DNA of 64,000 bases from Bacteroidales bacterium (GTDB lineage: Bacteria > Bacteroidota > Bacteroidia > Bacteroidales > F082). Of the stretch, positions 54,597 to 63,859 are shown in pieces. The position numbers were made by a program, and so were the translations under genes. Position 1 is the first letter of the stretch. Each line of letters begins with the position of its first letter. The notes under the pieces are model-generated. The model was given only the letters and a program-made list of their open reading frames with translations. It did no database searches and was not told the origin of the DNA. The DNA lies in contig JAFXLL010000012.1 of the NCBI GenBank assembly GCA_017531225.1, positions 275,864 to 339,863 on the forward strand, given 5' to 3'.

Positions 54597-56579
54597 ATGA
54601 GATTCCTTTATCCATCCGTGTTTTGGGCACTGACGGCGCTGCTGATACCTATCGCCGTCCACCTCTTCAATTTCAGGAGGCATAAACAGGTGTATTTCAG
54701 CAATACCGCTCTGCTGAAGACCATCGAGCAGGAGAACGCCAAGACCAAGAAGCTGAAATACCTTGTCACGCTATGCCTGCGGTGCCTTTTCATCATCGCG
54801 TTGGTGCTGGCATTCGCTTTCCCCTACAAACCTGATGAAGCCGTAGATCTTAATGCTGACGAGGGCTTTGTAGGCATTTATCTCGATAACTCCATGAGCA
54901 TGAAAGCCCAGTCGGACAAGACCACGCTGCTGGAAGATGCGCGTGAGTCGGCTCGAGACTTAGTGCTGCAGCTGCCGCCGTCAACACGCTATCTGCTGCT
55001 TACCAATAGCTTTGAGGTGCAGAACGAGTACCCCATGAACCAAGAAGAAATGCTGGATCAGCTCGACAGAATGAACCTTGATGGTCGACCAGCGAAAATC
55101 AATGAGGTGATTGACCGCTTTGAGATGCTCAGGAAACGTCATGGGTATGAGCAAGCGTCATTGTTTGTGTATTCTGATTTCCAGAAGAATATGTTTGATT
55201 TGACGGATGTGCAGCCTGACACGGCCTTGCGGATCGTTGCGGTGCCCGTTCAAGCCGAGATGCGGGCCAATCTCTCCATCGATACGGTGTGGCTTGGATC
55301 GCCTGTGATGCAGCCTGGGCTGAGCAATGAGATCTATATGTTGGTTTCAAACCATGGCAGCAAGGCGGTTAAAGGCTTGCCAGTCAACCTCAGCATGGAC
55401 GGCAAGGTTACGGCATCGGCTACGGTCGATGTGGAAGGGGAAGCGCAAGCTGAACTCGTTATGCAATTCATGCTGAAGGAACCAGGAAGTACCCGCTGTG
55501 CCGTATCGTTAATGGATTATCCCATTACCTTCGATGATGCATACGACTTCGTTATAGAGACCAGACCTATGCTGAAAGTCGTTGAGCTGAACCGTCCTTC
55601 GAACACCTCCTTCACCTCCATGATCTTTGACGATGATCCACAATATGATTTCACTTTGATGGATCCTAATGGAATCGACCTCAATGCGCTCTCATCGGCT
55701 CAACTAATCATTGTCGCTGAGACCTCCTCAATCAACGAGACCGTGCGTCAGAACCTGCTTGCTGATGCCGTCGAGGGAGCCAGTGTGGTGCTGTTCCATG
55801 ACGAAGGTAACCCTGTTGATACCAATGCGATGGCGGTGCAAGACCTGACTGTCAAGCATGACTTTTTCAGTGATATGATTCTTGACCTGCCCCAGCATGC
55901 CGACATGCCCAAGGTGAAACGCCATGTACGGCTGATGCCGTCATTGAACGCCACAGTGTTGATGAATCTCGACAATGGCGATCCCATGCTGATGGAGACA
56001 ACGGTAGGGAAGGGCCGTGTATATGACGTGGCCACAACGCTTGATCCAGACTGGAGCAATCTCACTGATAACTCGCTCTTTGTCCCGATGATGCTGAAAA
56101 TGGCGCTCCTCGGTGGCGGCGTCGGCCGGATGTCGTATACCCTCGGCGTAGATAAAACCTTGGTGTTTAACGATCTGAATCTTGAAGGCGAAGGGTCGCT
56201 TGAGGTCAGAAATGAGGACGGATCCTTTATGATGATGCCAGCCCATGAAATCCGCAACAATAGGATGATTGTCTTTTTCCATGACGATTTGCCTGAGGCA
56301 GGATTCTATGAATTGGCCATGCATGATTCCGTGTACCACGTCATGGCATGGAACGACAGTCGAGTGGAATCGGAACTGGATTTTGCAGATCGTGAAACGG
56401 TGGTCAAATCCTTTAAGGAAGCTGGTTTTGAGACGGTTACAGTGCTCCGTCCCGACGATTTCTCCAACCGCGATGTGGTTTTGGCCATGGCTCGCCAATC
56501 GTCCATTTGGAAGTGGTTTGTACTGTTGGCGCTCATCGCTTTGGTGGGTGAAGTGGCGGTGCTCCGCTTCTGGAAGTGA
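54597..56579 (+). CDS. BatA-like membrane protein with vWA-type region
   Basis: The 660-residue protein begins with the 'BatA N-terminal double-transmembrane' motif: LLIPIAVHLFNFRRHKQVYF, then SNTALLKTIEQEN and a second membrane helix. A vWA-like domain follows (VGIYLDNSMSMKAQSDKT, with the MIDAS DxSxS pattern as DNSMS). The middle is beta-rich, and a final membrane helix lies near 640-658. Related proteins are linked to aerotolerance and envelope stress in Bacteroidota. It starts 14 nt after the barrel gene. Function here is not established. Confidence 0.85.
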   Translation: MRFLYPSVFWALTALLIPIAVHLFNFRRHKQVYFSNTALLKTIEQENAKTKKLKYLVTLCLRCLFIIALVLAFAFPYKPDEAVDLNADEGFVGIYLDNSMSMKAQSDKTTLLEDARESARDLVLQLPPSTRYLLLTNSFEVQNEYPMNQEEMLDQLDRMNLDGRPAKINEVIDRFEMLRKRHGYEQASLFVYSDFQKNMFDLTDVQPDTALRIVAVPVQAEMRANLSIDTVWLGSPVMQPGLSNEIYMLVSNHGSKAVKGLPVNLSMDGKVTASATVDVEGEAQAELVMQFMLKEPGSTRCAVSLMDYPITFDDAYDFVIETRPMLKVVELNRPSNTSFTSMIFDDDPQYDFTLMDPNGIDLNALSSAQLIIVAETSSINETVRQNLLADAVEGASVVLFHDEGNPVDTNAMAVQDLTVKHDFFSDMILDLPQHADMPKVKRHVRLMPSLNATVLMNLDNGDPMLMETTVGKGRVYDVATTLDPDWSNLTDNSLFVPMMLKMALLGGGVGRMSYTLGVDKTLVFNDLNLEGEGSLEVRNEDGSFMMMPAHEIRNNRMIVFFHDDLPEAGFYELAMHDSVYHVMAWNDSRVESELDFADRETVVKSFKEAGFETVTVLRPDDFSNRDVVLAMARQSSIWKWFVLLALIALVGEVAVLRFWK

Positions 56580-56619
56580 TTTTGCATTTTTTTTTCGTTT
56601 GAAAAAGAAGAATAATCCT

Positions 56620-56627
56620 TATCTTTG
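56620..56627 (+). promoter_or_regulatory. Promoter of parC
   Basis: TTTG (56598-56601), an 18-nt gap and TATCTTTG (56620-56627) lie 19 nt before the ATG at 56647. Confidence 0.6.
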
Positions 56628-56646
56628 CCTCTTCTAATGTAGCTTT

Positions 56647-59298
56647 ATGGATATTGAGGAAAAAGACGAGTCTTTTCATGTGATTCCGATCAAGGGGATG
56701 TTCGAGAATTGGTTTCTCGACTATGCCTCGTATGTGATCTTGGAACGTGCTGTGCCTGCCATTGAAGATGGATTGAAACCGGTGCAGCGCCGCATCCTCC
56801 ATTCCATGAGCGAACTCGATGACGGGCGTTTCAACAAGGTGGCCAACATCGTGGGTAACACCATGAAATACCATCCTCACGGCGATGCCTCCATCGGCGA
56901 TGCCTTGGTGCAAATGGCACAGAAAGACCTACTCATCGAGACCCAAGGTAACTTCGGTAACATTCTTACTGGTGACAGTGCCGCTGCTCCCCGTTACATC
57001 GAGGCTCGTCTCTCGAAGTTCGCCAAAGAGGTGGTTTTCAACAAAAAGACTACTGACTGGAGTCCTTCGTATGACGGCCGAAACCAAGAGCCTGTGTCGC
57101 TTCCCGTGAAGTTCCCGTTGCTGTTGGCGCAAGGTACTGAAGGTATTGCCGTTGGCTTAGCTTCCAAGTTCCTGCCTCATAACTTCAACGAATTGATCGA
57201 CGCCTCTGTGGCCTATCTCCGTGATGAGCCATTCACCCTCTATCCCGACTTCCCCACTGGAGGTCTGATGGATGTGAGCAGTTATAACGACGGCCTCCGC
57301 GGTGGACGTATCAGGGTGCGTGCCCGTATCAGCCAGCTTGATAAGAAGACGCTGGTGATCAATGAGATTCCGTATGGAACTACCACGGGTGGTTTGATTG
57401 AAAGCATTGTCAAATGCAACGACAAAGGCAAGATCAAGATCAAGAAGATTGATGACAACACGGCTGAGCAATGCGAAATCGTTATCTACCTTAACCCCGG
57501 AGTTTCACCCGACCAGACCATCGATGCACTCTATGCTTTCACTGATTGTGAGGTTTCAATCTCGCCCAACGCTTGCGTCATCGTCAAGGATCATCCTGTG
57601 TTCATGGGCGTTAGCGACATCTTGAAGGAATGCACCGACCGTACCATGGAACTGCTCAGCTGGGAACTCCGCATCCTATTGGATGAACTGGAGTCAGACT
57701 GGCACTGGATCTCTTTGGAGAAGATCTTCTTTGAGAAGGGCATCTACAAGGAGTTGGAGAAGAAGGACTATGAGACATGGGACGATCAAGTGACGGGCAT
57801 CGAACGTCGTTTCGATCCTTACCGCAAGAAACTGAAACGCGAGATTACCCGTGACGACGTGCTGAAGCTGTGCGACAAGCCTGTGCGTAAGATCTCCAAG
57901 TTCGACCTTAAGAAAGCTGACGAGCAACTTGCCGACATCGAAGCCAAGATGGAAGAGGCACGCTACAACCTCGACCATATCGTTGATTATACCATCAATT
58001 ACTATACCCATATCAAGGAGAAATACGGCGAGGGCCGCAACCGTAAGACTGAGATTCGCAACTTCGACAACATCTCGGCCCAGGCGGTGGCTGCCAACAA
58101 CGAAAAGCTGTATGTCAACACCCAAGAAGGCTTTGTGTGCACCATGGAAGGCCTCAAGCGTGAGAAGAACAAGGAGGCTTACACCTTTGTGGCTGACTGC
58201 TCCGATATGGACGACATCATTGTGTTCCACGAAAACGGCACCTACATGGTGACCAAACTCCAGTCGAAGCTGTTTGTGGGCGCCAATGTGATTCATGTAG
58301 ATATCTTCCATAAGAACGACGACCGCACTACCTATAACGTTGTGTATCGCGACGGTAAGCCCGGATCACAGTTCTATGTGAAGCGTTTCGCTGTGACGGG
58401 TGTCACCCGCGACAAGGAATACGACCTCACCCAAGGCAAGCCCGACTCGAAGGTGGTGTATTTCACTGCCAACCCCAATGGCGAGGCCGAGGTCATCAAG
58501 GTGCAACTGCGTCCCGCTCCAAAGATCAAGAAGACTACGTTCGACTACGACTTTGCCCAACTTGCCGTCAAAGGCCGTTCTGCACGAGGCAACTTGCTTA
58601 CGAAATATGCCATTAAGGTGGTGTTCAAGCACGACGACGGCGTCTCCACGCTGACGGCACGCGACCTTTGGTACGACGACACGGTACGCCGTCTCAACGC
58701 CGACAAGCGAGGCCAGTATCTCGGTGCCTTTGAAGGTGACGACCGCATCTTGCAACTCTTCTCCAACGGAGAATTCAAGGTTACTGGTTACGATCTTTCC
58801 ACTCACTTCGACGACGATATGGTGGAAATCCGTAAGTTCGATCCCGACGAGATCTTCTCGGTGGTTTATATCGAAGGCGAGACCCAGAAGATGTATCTGA
58901 AGCGCTTCTGCATTGAGACGGACATCAAGATGAACACCCGTTTCTCTTTCATCGGCGAGCATGAGGCGGCTAAATACCTCTCTCATAGTATCGATGTGAT
59001 GCCTCGCTTGCAGCTGAGTTACTGTGTGAGCGATGCAGGCAACAGCTTCCCCGACGATGAGATCAACGTGGAGGAATTCATTGGCATCAAGAGCTTCAAG
59101 GCCAAAGGTAAACGCTTGTCCAATAGGGAGATTGAGAGCTATCAATGGCTGGAGCCTATTGATCCAGAAGTCCCTGAAGTCCCCGAGGTTCAGGAGAAGC
59201 CCGAGGAGCCTGAAGACATTGAAGAACCCGAGTTTCGGGAAGAAGACCCTGAGCAAGAAAAAACTGGATCAGAAGGTGTCCAGATGGAATTGTTTTAA
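56647..59298 (+). CDS. parC: DNA topoisomerase IV subunit A-type protein
   Basis: The 883-residue type IIA topoisomerase subunit has the breakage-reunion domain with VQRRILHSM, the helix-turn-helix YHPHGDASIGDALVQMAQ and the catalytic tyrosine Y117 in AAPRYIEARLSKFA. The C-terminal part is a beta-pinwheel that is long and poorly conserved compared with GyrA, without a clear GyrA box, so ParC is favoured over GyrA. It ends in an acidic, Pro/Glu-rich tail. The ParE partner is not in the window. A lipoprotein gene follows after 3 nt. Confidence 0.9.
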   Translation: MDIEEKDESFHVIPIKGMFENWFLDYASYVILERAVPAIEDGLKPVQRRILHSMSELDDGRFNKVANIVGNTMKYHPHGDASIGDALVQMAQKDLLIETQGNFGNILTGDSAAAPRYIEARLSKFAKEVVFNKKTTDWSPSYDGRNQEPVSLPVKFPLLLAQGTEGIAVGLASKFLPHNFNELIDASVAYLRDEPFTLYPDFPTGGLMDVSSYNDGLRGGRIRVRARISQLDKKTLVINEIPYGTTTGGLIESIVKCNDKGKIKIKKIDDNTAEQCEIVIYLNPGVSPDQTIDALYAFTDCEVSISPNACVIVKDHPVFMGVSDILKECTDRTMELLSWELRILLDELESDWHWISLEKIFFEKGIYKELEKKDYETWDDQVTGIERRFDPYRKKLKREITRDDVLKLCDKPVRKISKFDLKKADEQLADIEAKMEEARYNLDHIVDYTINYYTHIKEKYGEGRNRKTEIRNFDNISAQAVAANNEKLYVNTQEGFVCTMEGLKREKNKEAYTFVADCSDMDDIIVFHENGTYMVTKLQSKLFVGANVIHVDIFHKNDDRTTYNVVYRDGKPGSQFYVKRFAVTGVTRDKEYDLTQGKPDSKVVYFTANPNGEAEVIKVQLRPAPKIKKTTFDYDFAQLAVKGRSARGNLLTKYAIKVVFKHDDGVSTLTARDLWYDDTVRRLNADKRGQYLGAFEGDDRILQLFSNGEFKVTGYDLSTHFDDDMVEIRKFDPDEIFSVVYIEGETQKMYLKRFCIETDIKMNTRFSFIGEHEAAKYLSHSIDVMPRLQLSYCVSDAGNSFPDDEINVEEFIGIKSFKAKGKRLSNREIESYQWLEPIDPEVPEVPEVQEKPEEPEDIEEPEFREEDPEQEKTGSEGVQMELF

Positions 59299-59301
59299 AT
59301 C

Positions 59302-60078
59302 ATGAAAATCAGTAGAATCATCATAGGTGTCGTCATGGCCATGACGCTTGCCAGTTGCGGCACAGAGTTCAAGTTGGCTAAGTCGTTCGCAGAGCAGTCG
59401 CAACACACCCGTGTGGCCGTATATTTCCCTGAAACGGTGCAGGTTACCTTGATTCAGGACAAAGAGGGCGACTATTCCAAAACGCTCGATTCGGTGAACC
59501 AGAACATGTTTCTTGATATCATGTATGCCTCATACGCTGATGCTTTGAGGCAACAAGGTTTGGATGTCTATATTCCTGACGACCAAGATCATATTCAAGT
59601 CGACTCCACGCATTGGCTGGTCATCCTTTCGAAAATGGAGATCCAGGGTCTATACACCGATTACGTCGATCATCTCTTTGATTTCTTGAATGAATACGAC
59701 TACTCGTTTGCGTTGAACACGGTGAATGTGGCTTCATGGTTTGATATCAACGATGGCGAATGGCATCCGACATTGTTCGATGAACACAACCTTATGGATG
59801 ACTTCAGCTCATACGTCACCCGCAGTCGGGAGAACGGTACGCAGTATCATTACAACATCACGCCGCTGAAGGCTGATGACGTGTACAACTACGCCGTGTA
59901 TCTAGGGAAGCGTTACGCCGAGTTTACCTACGACTACATGATGAACCGATACATTGAGTCAGATTTGGCGAAAAAGAGCCTGTATCCCCGCTTCCAGATT
60001 CATTGGAATCCAAGTGAGAAGACATACGAGTATTTGTTGGAAGGCGAGGAGTTTATTGAGCTGAAAGCTGAAGAATAA
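59302..60078 (+). CDS. Hypothetical lipoprotein, 258 residues
   Basis: The lipoprotein signal is clear (LASC lipobox). The mature part has a beta-alpha pattern (HTRVAVYFPETVQVTLIQDK, ADALRQQGLDVYIP) but matches no family I know. It starts 3 nt after parC, an odd partner for a topoisomerase, and converges with cdaA with a gap of 3 nt and no visible terminator. Confidence 0.7.
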   Translation: MKISRIIIGVVMAMTLASCGTEFKLAKSFAEQSQHTRVAVYFPETVQVTLIQDKEGDYSKTLDSVNQNMFLDIMYASYADALRQQGLDVYIPDDQDHIQVDSTHWLVILSKMEIQGLYTDYVDHLFDFLNEYDYSFALNTVNVASWFDINDGEWHPTLFDEHNLMDDFSSYVTRSRENGTQYHYNITPLKADDVYNYAVYLGKRYAEFTYDYMMNRYIESDLAKKSLYPRFQIHWNPSEKTYEYLLEGEEFIELKAEE

Positions 60079-60081
60079 GGA

Positions 60082-60858
60082 TTAATTCCTCATTTCTTTT
60101 TCCACTGTTTCTTTCATGGTTGCCGCTTGTAGGGTAGTGATTTTACCCTCTTTCACCAAGCTGATGGCGCCGGTCTCCTCGGAGACCACGAGCACGATGC
60201 AGTCGTTGCTCTCGCTGACGCCCACGGCGGCACGGTGGCGCAGTCCGTAATGTCCCGGGATCTCGCTGTTGTTGGTGACAGGCAGGATGCATCTGGCAGC
60301 CGCAATCTTGTTGTCAGTGATGATCATGGCACCGTCGTGCAATGGGCTGTTTTTAAAGAAGATATTCTCAATCAATGGTTTGCTGATCTCTGCTTCGATG
60401 GTCACGCCTGTCAACACAATGTCGGCCAAAGTGTTTTTGCGAGTGAGGACGATGAGTGCTCCTTGCTTGATGTTCGACATGGAGATGCAGGCCTGGCAAA
60501 TGCTGTCCGTGTCAAGGGCGATGTCCGATTTCCTTCTCCTGCTGAACAGATGCAGCAACTTGATATCACCATTGCTCGTCTTGGCGCCGATGGTGAACAG
60601 GAAACGGCGTATTTCGGGTTGGAAAATGATGATGAGCGCGATGAAGCCCACACTGACGAAAGCACCTAAGATGGCTGTAAGCAGCTCCATCTGAAGGGCT
60701 CTGACGAGTTGCCAGATGAGAAAGATGGAAACAATACCGATGAAGATGCTGATGGCGGCGGTGCCTTTCAACAGACGGTATAGACCGAACAGTAGCAACG
60801 CAACCAACGCGATATCAATGATATCTACAATCCTAATCTGAATGAATAAGTCCAGCAT
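60082..60858 (-). CDS. cdaA: Diadenylate cyclase CdaA
   Basis: CdaA makes the second messenger c-di-AMP from two ATP. The 258-residue protein has three N-terminal membrane helices and a DisA_N catalytic domain with the motifs DGAMIITDNKIAAARCILP (DGA) and YGLRHRAAVGVSE (RHR). It lies 9 nt after folP, a pairing I know from other Bacteroidota. The short tail after the domain is typical. c-di-AMP phosphodiesterase genes are not in the window. Confidence 0.95.
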   Translation of the reverse strand: MLDLFIQIRIVDIIDIALVALLLFGLYRLLKGTAAISIFIGIVSIFLIWQLVRALQMELLTAILGAFVSVGFIALIIIFQPEIRRFLFTIGAKTSNGDIKLLHLFSRRRKSDIALDTDSICQACISMSNIKQGALIVLTRKNTLADIVLTGVTIEAEISKPLIENIFFKNSPLHDGAMIITDNKIAAARCILPVTNNSEIPGHYGLRHRAAVGVSESNDCIVLVVSEETGAISLVKEGKITTLQAATMKETVEKEMRN

Positions 60859-60867
60859 TTCTCTTGA

Positions 60868-61668
60868 TTAATATGATGCAAAAATACATGTTTTTTTCAA
60901 TTCCACAGCGTTTTTCACGTTGTGAACCCTTAAAATATCCGCGCCATGCAGCAAGGCGACGGTGTTGAGGATGGTGGTGCAGTTCTCAGAATCCGCCTGG
61001 TCACCCAACAGCTTTCGGATCATCGATTTACGTGAGATGCCGATGAGGATGGGATAGTCGTGGTAACGATAACGATCCAAGTCATTCAGCAGGGCGTAGT
61101 TGGATTGTAAGCTTTTGCCGAAGCCGATGCCTGGGTCGAGGATGATGTCGGTATGGCCATAGCTTTCCAGCACAGCGCATTGTTGCTGGAAGAAGTCCAT
61201 GACGGTTTGATGGATGTCGCCGTCAAGGCTGTATTGATGCATGGTCTCTGGTGTCCCGATGCAGTGCATCAAGATATAGGGGACGCGGTTTTGTCCGATG
61301 TAGTGCAGCATTTCAGCGTCAAAGAGCCCACCGGAGATGTCGTTGATGATGTCGGCGCCTTCGCCCATGCAAGCCTCGGCCACGTTTTTCCGGAAGGTAT
61401 CGATGGAGATGACGGCTTCAGGGAACTTTTTTCGGATGGCTTTCAGTACAGGAATCACCCTTCGGAGTTCCTCTTGCTCGGTGGCGATGGCGTTGTTGGG
61501 TCGGGTGGAGCATCCGCCGATGTCGATGATGTCAGCCCCTTGCGTGAGCATCTCTTCGCAGTGTAACAGCGCATTGTCAAGTTCGTTATACTTGCCTCCG
61601 TCGGAGAACGAGTCGGGAGTGACGTTGAGGATGCCCATGATAGCAGGGTAGGAGAGGCTTTTTTTCAT
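60868..61668 (-). CDS. folP: Dihydropteroate synthase
   Basis: FolP joins p-aminobenzoate with the pterin diphosphate in folate synthesis and is the target of sulfonamides. The 266-residue TIM barrel shows GILNVTPDSFSDGGKY, DIIDIGGCSTRPN, INDISGG, DPGIGFGKSLQSN and the final RVHNVK with the conserved Arg-Val-His. The promoter is shared in mirror form with ltaE (61688-61715). cdaA follows in the same operon. Confidence 0.96.
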   Translation of the reverse strand: MKKSLSYPAIMGILNVTPDSFSDGGKYNELDNALLHCEEMLTQGADIIDIGGCSTRPNNAIATEQEELRRVIPVLKAIRKKFPEAVISIDTFRKNVAEACMGEGADIINDISGGLFDAEMLHYIGQNRVPYILMHCIGTPETMHQYSLDGDIHQTVMDFFQQQCAVLESYGHTDIILDPGIGFGKSLQSNYALLNDLDRYRYHDYPILIGISRKSMIRKLLGDQADSENCTTILNTVALLHGADILRVHNVKNAVELKKTCIFASY

Positions 61669-61688
61669 GGCGATTTTTTTTGATGGGG

Positions 61689-61714
61689 CAAAGATAAATA
61701 AATTCTTATCTTTG
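61689..61714. promoter_or_regulatory. Palindromic divergent promoters for folP and ltaE
   Basis: GCAAAGATAA (61688-61697) and TTATCTTTGC (61706-61715) are perfect complements. Left of centre the complement reads TATCTTTG toward folP; right of centre TATCTTTG reads toward ltaE, 23 nt before its ATG. The boxes are only 10 nt apart, so each promoter's -33 region lies beyond the other's -7 box. Confidence 0.65.
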
Positions 61715-61737
61715 CGTCAACAAAACAATTGTATTCC

Positions 61738-62772
61738 ATGAAAAGAGGATTTGGAAGTGACAACCACTCGGGTGTTTGTCCGGAGGTGTTAGATGCCATC
61801 GTGCGTGTCAATCAGGATCACGCTTTGGCTTACGGTGATGATGAATATTGCGCTGCTACTGAGGCAAGGTTCCGTGAGCAGTTCGGTGAGCAGGCGAGAG
61901 TGTTTTTCGCCTTCAACGGCACGGGGTGTAACACCCTTTGCATCGATGCCATGGTGCACTCCCACGAGGCTGTGGTCTGCGCTGAGACGGCCCATATCAA
62001 CGTCGATGAGTGTGGCGCTCCTCAGCGTGTGGTGGGTTGCCGTCTGCTGACAGTCGATACCCCGGATGGCAAACTGACACCAGCGTTGGTGAAGACCCGC
62101 TTGCATGGCTTTGGCTTTGAGCACCATAGCCAGCCTAAGCTGATTTCCATCACCCAGCCTACGGAGCTTGGCACGCTTTACACCCTCGATGAGATCAAGG
62201 CATTGGTGGCTTTAGCTCGGGAATACAATATGTACGTCCATATCGACGGTGCCCGATTGGGCAATGCTGCGGTGGCGTTGGGCTGCACCTTCAAGGAGAT
62301 GACCACTGACTTGGGTGTGGATGCCGTGTCGTTTGGCGGCACCAAGAACGGCTTGATGATGGGTGAGGCTGTCGTGCTTCTGAATCCCGACATCTGTCCC
62401 GACTTCAAATACCGCCGCAAGCAGGCCATGCAGCTCTGCTCGAAGATGCGTTTCATTGCTGCCCAGTTTGATGCGTATTTTGCCAATGACTTATGGCGTC
62501 GCAATGCTGAGCATTCCAACAAGATGGCTCAACTGCTCTACAAAGCTGTGAAGGACATCCCAGGCGTGGAGGTGGTTTATCCTGTGCAGGCCAATGGCGT
62601 GTTTGCCAAGTTGCCTCGCGAGGTTTGGAAAACCCTGCAGGAGTACTGCTTCTTCTACGATTGGGACGAGGACGCCAACGTGGTCCGCTGGATGTGTGCC
62701 TTCGACACCACCGAAGAGGATATTCAGAGATTTGCCAAAAAATTAAAAGAGTTAATGACTCTGGTATCGTGA
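61738..62772 (+). CDS. ltaE: Low-specificity L-threonine aldolase
   Basis: The 344-residue PLP enzyme splits L-threonine into glycine and acetaldehyde. Signatures are GSDNHSGVCPEVLDAI, VHIDGARLGNAAVALG with the PLP-binding Asp/Arg, and VSFGGTKNGLMMGEAV with the cofactor lysine K203. The glycine it makes could feed gcvP. ATG 61738 follows the -7 box. Its last 21 bp overlap the convergent WYL regulator gene. Confidence 0.94.
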   Translation: MKRGFGSDNHSGVCPEVLDAIVRVNQDHALAYGDDEYCAATEARFREQFGEQARVFFAFNGTGCNTLCIDAMVHSHEAVVCAETAHINVDECGAPQRVVGCRLLTVDTPDGKLTPALVKTRLHGFGFEHHSQPKLISITQPTELGTLYTLDEIKALVALAREYNMYVHIDGARLGNAAVALGCTFKEMTTDLGVDAVSFGGTKNGLMMGEAVVLLNPDICPDFKYRRKQAMQLCSKMRFIAAQFDAYFANDLWRRNAEHSNKMAQLLYKAVKDIPGVEVVYPVQANGVFAKLPREVWKTLQEYCFFYDWDEDANVVRWMCAFDTTEEDIQRFAKKLKELMTLVS

Positions 62773-63660
62773 ATAGGCCTTCTTAGTTTCCTCAAAGAGT
62801 TCTTTCCTAAATGATTCAGGTTCCAATACTTCCAATTCGGAGCCTTCTCGGAGAATTTCTTGTCGAAGGTCGAAGGTTGGTGCCATGAAATACTCAAAGT
62901 CAGCGTATTTCTTTGTCGTGGCGATCTCTTTTTGAGAAGGATGTTTGGGAAGTGTTCTAAGCAGGGGAATCATCTTCCCGTAGGCGCGTAGGATGATGCG
63001 TTGTGGTTTTTCGCTGATGAATGTTCCGAAATAGTGTCGGAAGAATGCTTCGGCTTGGAATTTTGGATCCACCTCGAAGGTTAAGTCAGTTTCTTTGAGT
63101 TCAAGGATTCGGTCGAGGGCATAGATGCGTAATTCATCGTAGTTAGGTGCTGTTTTTCCAAGTAAGTACCATCTTTGGCGGAATAGTTTGAGGCAGTATG
63201 GCTCAATGAGCATGGATTTGGCTTTTGGCGCATCGAAACTTTGATGGGTTATGTTTAGTTGGTGGTTCTCCTTGATGGCTTTTATGATAGTTTGGAGGTA
63301 TTGTACTCCTTCGGGTATTTCTTCCAAAACGAGCCGGTCCTTGATGGAAAGGCTGTCATAAAGAATGTTGTTGACGGTTAGGGTTTGCAGCATCCAGTTT
63401 TGTGTGGAGTTGTCCTTGAGCACTTCAGGATTGCTGATGTAGTATTGGTAATTATCGTTGGCATCACATTCGATGATGATGCCAAACATGTCTTCAATGG
63501 CTTGCCGCAAGCGGTAGAAAGTGGTTCTGGAGAGAGGTTTCCGGTCATTGAGGTCATCGTCAATCCATCGTTGTTGAATCTTTTCGAGCCCCATCTTCTT
63601 GGCTTGGAGTAAGGAGTTGATCAGCCAGCAGAATTGCCGGAAGGAGTCGGTATTTTTCAT
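62752..63660 (-). CDS. WYL-domain transcriptional regulator
   Basis: The 302-residue protein starts with a winged-helix-like part (KPLSRTTFYRLRQAIEDMFG) and has a WYL domain at about 130-215, with the literal WYL in FRQRWYLLGKTA and the following LRIYALDRILELKET. The C-terminal segment is the usual WCX extension. WYL regulators sense ligands, sometimes nucleotides, and often control defence or DNA-repair genes; no such gene is adjacent. The promoter is TACTTTTG, complement of 63681-63688. Its 3' end overlaps ltaE by 21 bp. Confidence 0.9.
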   Translation of the reverse strand: MKNTDSFRQFCWLINSLLQAKKMGLEKIQQRWIDDDLNDRKPLSRTTFYRLRQAIEDMFGIIIECDANDNYQYYISNPEVLKDNSTQNWMLQTLTVNNILYDSLSIKDRLVLEEIPEGVQYLQTIIKAIKENHQLNITHQSFDAPKAKSMLIEPYCLKLFRQRWYLLGKTAPNYDELRIYALDRILELKETDLTFEVDPKFQAEAFFRHYFGTFISEKPQRIILRAYGKMIPLLRTLPKHPSQKEIATTKKYADFEYFMAPTFDLRQEILREGSELEVLEPESFRKELFEETKKAYSRYQSH

Positions 63661-63680
63661 GGTTTAGTATGTTTTTTATG

Positions 63681-63688
63681 CAAAAGTA
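63681..63688 (-). promoter_or_regulatory. -7 element of the WYL regulator
   Basis: The complement reads TACTTTTG and lies 20 nt before the ATG at 63660. Confidence 0.5.
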
Positions 63689-63732
63689 AGAATTATTCTC
63701 AAGATGTTTCATGTTTTGAAACAGGCGTGGTT

Positions 63733-63740
63733 TATTTTTG
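63733..63740 (+). promoter_or_regulatory. -7 element before a possible small peptide
   Basis: TATTTTTG lies 23 nt before ATG 63764. Between them is a strong Shine-Dalgarno-like GAGGAGG, rare in this window. Confidence 0.45.
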
Positions 63741-63763
63741 CAAAAAAAGAGGAGGAAATTGAA

Positions 63764-63844
63764 ATGATGACGATTGCTATTCTTCTGATGACTATTGTTG
63801 AAGTTTTCGGCTATTTGACAGGGAAGGGGAAGGGAAGAAGATAA
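63764..63844 (+). CDS. Possible 26-residue hydrophobic peptide
   Basis: ATG-ATG opens a 26-residue frame, MMTIAILLMTIVEVFGYLTG then KGKGRR. It is one membrane helix with a basic tail, the pattern of small toxic or regulatory membrane peptides. A -7 box and a GAGGAGG ribosome-binding site precede it. It ends 15 nt before the IS3-type end. No homolog comes to mind, so it stays tentative. Confidence 0.4.
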   Translation: MMTIAILLMTIVEVFGYLTGKGKGRR

Positions 63845-63859
63845 AAAAAACGAAGCGAC

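Noticed and set aside
58366-59256. A 296-residue minus-strand frame over parC.
   Set aside because: It is antisense to the C-terminal domain of parC, with no recognisable domain.
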